NCBI GenBank assembly: GCA_903858115.1 | Contig: CAIOHR010000073.1 | Location: 1 to 64,000, forward strand | DNA: 64,000 nucleotides | Direction of reading: 5' to 3' | From: an uncultured Pirellula sp. | GTDB lineage: Bacteria; Planctomycetota; Planctomycetia; Pirellulales; Pirellulaceae | In this document: piece after piece, positions 63,002 through 64,000 of the stretch | Position numbering within the stretch: position 1 is the stretch's first letter | Layout: every line of letters starts with the position of its first letter | The notes under the pieces: generated by a model | Databases searched by the model: none | What the model was told of the DNA's origin: nothing | The model's input: only the letters and a program-made list of their open reading frames with translations | Made by a program: the position numbers and the translations under genes

Positions 63002-64000
63002 TCACTGAGAGAGACTAAAAAGAATCATGTTCACGGCAATCGCAAAAGCGTCCTTACGGACGTATCCCCGGCATTGAAGCGAGTGTTTGGATTCCATGGC
63101 GCAGCTGAGGTCGTTTGGAGAGAAGAGCATGACGATGCGGCCATTCCACTCCAACGCCTCGATTTCCGGAGGTCCGGGGCGCTTGGAGCGGACTAGATCG
63201 CCCGAGGCCAAATTCGGATCTACCAGGACGACACTGCGGATATCAAACTTGTCGAAACCGTTCCCATCATTCGTCATGAACGAATGCCCTGCATCTAGCG
63301 TTCGCCATTTCGCATCTGGAATCGCTTTGAGAAACTCGTCGCGAACCGCATTCGAGAAGTCTTTTGAAGCACAGATCGAATCTCCGATCACAAAACCGCC
63401 ATTCTCAAAGTGCTTTCGTAAACCAGCACGTTCCGATTCACTAAAGACAAACTTGCTACGCCCATGAATGTACAACAATGGAAACTTCTCGATCTCTTCG
63501 CTATTCATTGATAACAACGGTACATCTCGGTCGATCAACGCTCTGGTTTTCTGGCTATAAAAATCGAGCAAATTCACGACTGCCCGCGATGCCTCATCGG
63601 CGCCTCCGGCGTGTTGAATCTTTGGCAACTTTAGTGCCCCTCGTTCAAGCGATTGATAGTTCTTCGGAGCTTGTAACATCTCTACCGCGTCTAGTTTGTT
63701 CTTGAGCTCGCGACCTGTCGCATAAGCTGCGACGTTCACTCCGATCTTGACCGCATTATCAATGTCCGCTTTAATCGCTTCGTTGTTTTTGGAAAGATTG
63801 CCCCACGGTCGTGCCAGTTCCCAACGGCATGACAAACTGATGGGCGAGTAGATCACACTCGTTTTGCAACAAGCGTCGATACCGTATAGCCAAAAGCCCT
63901 CTGGCATTGCATTCGGATCAATCTTTGCCTCGGCCGCCCAAACCACATGCGCCGGTGAGAGTTTGGTAAGGGGCTTTTCAAAGATCTGTTCCATTTCGAC
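63002..64000 (-). CDS. DUF4159 domain protein (5' end outside the window)
   Basis: At least 332 residues of a minus-strand protein whose N-terminus lies beyond base 64000; the frame is open to the edge. The C-terminal DUF4159 domain contains EKFPLLYIHGRSKFVFSESE, LRKHFENGGFVIGDSICASK and the HSFMTNDGN region. DUF4159 resembles a class I glutamine amidotransferase-like fold and is common in planctomycetes as part of aerotolerance-type or membrane protein operons; no function is established. It precedes the giant subtilase gene on the same strand by about 230 bases. Confidence 0.82.
   Translation of the reverse strand, partial: VEMEQIFEKPLTKLSPAHVVWAAEAKIDPNAMPEGFWLYGIDACCKTSVIYSPISLSCRWELARPWGNLSKNNEAIKADIDNAVKIGVNVAAYATGRELKNKLDAVEMLQAPKNYQSLERGALKLPKIQHAGGADEASRAVVNLLDFYSQKTRALIDRDVPLLSMNSEEIEKFPLLYIHGRSKFVFSESERAGLRKHFENGGFVIGDSICASKDFSNAVRDEFLKAIPDAKWRTLDAGHSFMTNDGNGFDKFDIRSVVLVDPNLASGDLVRSKRPGPPEIEALEWNGRIVMLFSPNDLSCAMESKHSLQCRGYVRKDAFAIAVNMILFSLSQ

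Noticed and set aside
1..64000. tRNA genes and CRISPR arrays
   Set aside because: Intergenic regions were read for T-loop and D-loop sequences and for regular direct repeats with spacers; none was found. The tandem repeat at 38926-38983 has no spacers.

Overview
The window looks like a chromosomal segment of a Planctomycetota bacterium, most likely of the Pirellulaceae. Lineage markers are a DUF1501 protein, a YTV-repeat Cys-rich surface protein, an LEPR-xLL-like N-terminus on a giant cadherin/dockerin protease, FlgM-like and DUF4159 proteins, and the dispersed GC-rich palindromic repeats typical of these genomes. No database search was possible: functions come from motifs read by eye, and many starts were chosen by signal peptide, overlap or Shine-Dalgarno match.

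Layout. 1-0.95 kb: repeat-rich gene-poor DNA. 0.95-2.3 kb: DUF1501. 2.5-6.4 kb (minus): a dsbD-like gene, a lone acyl carrier protein and an orphan JetD-type Toprim protein. 6.7-8.3 kb: GAF plus degenerate PP2C. 8.4-14.8 kb: tripartite RND efflux operon (pump, adaptor, outer-membrane factor). 15-15.7 kb: isoprenylcysteine methyltransferase-like protein. 15.7-18.5 kb (minus): three-gene envelope operon. 18.6-19.7 kb: Nudix and RimI. 20.1-21.2 kb: ribbon-helix-helix-like protein and the RNase P RNA gene. 21.4-23 kb: mtnA and a response regulator. 23.2-27 kb: an AsmA-like and a DUF4129 membrane protein. 27.1-29.3 kb (minus): parA, parB and a small coiled-coil membrane protein. 29.8-33.6 kb: PQQ-propeller protein and miaB. 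33.7-35 kb: an IS200-type transposase between two REP-like arrays. 35-37.5 kb: TPR/redoxin protein. 38.5-41.2 kb: FlgM-like protein and YTV protein. 41.4-46.9 kb: primary sigma factor, ComEC, OmpA-like lipoprotein. 47.2-54.1 kb (minus): complete suf cluster, sufR-sufC-sufB-sufD-Rieske-sufT-sufE::sufS. 54.2-62.8 kb: 2847-aa subtilase with 16 cadherin-like repeats and a dockerin. 63-64 kb: DUF4159 protein cut by the window edge.

How the genes work together. The suf cluster is a self-contained, probably SufR-controlled Fe-S assembly operon with the sulfur donor pair fused into one polypeptide. The RND operon encodes a complete pump. parABX is a chromosome-partition operon. The most unusual unit is dsbD-acp-jetD: JetD is normally the nuclease subunit of the Wadjet anti-plasmid system, but here it has intact Toprim motifs, no JetABC in the window, and is translationally coupled to an acyl carrier protein. 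Other points worth a look are a pseudo-phosphatase, a possible frameshifted Cys-rich ORF upstream of dsbD, a REP/transposase locus with long direct repeats, a MITE-like element near parA, and a strong structured hairpin in an otherwise empty 1-kb intergenic region.
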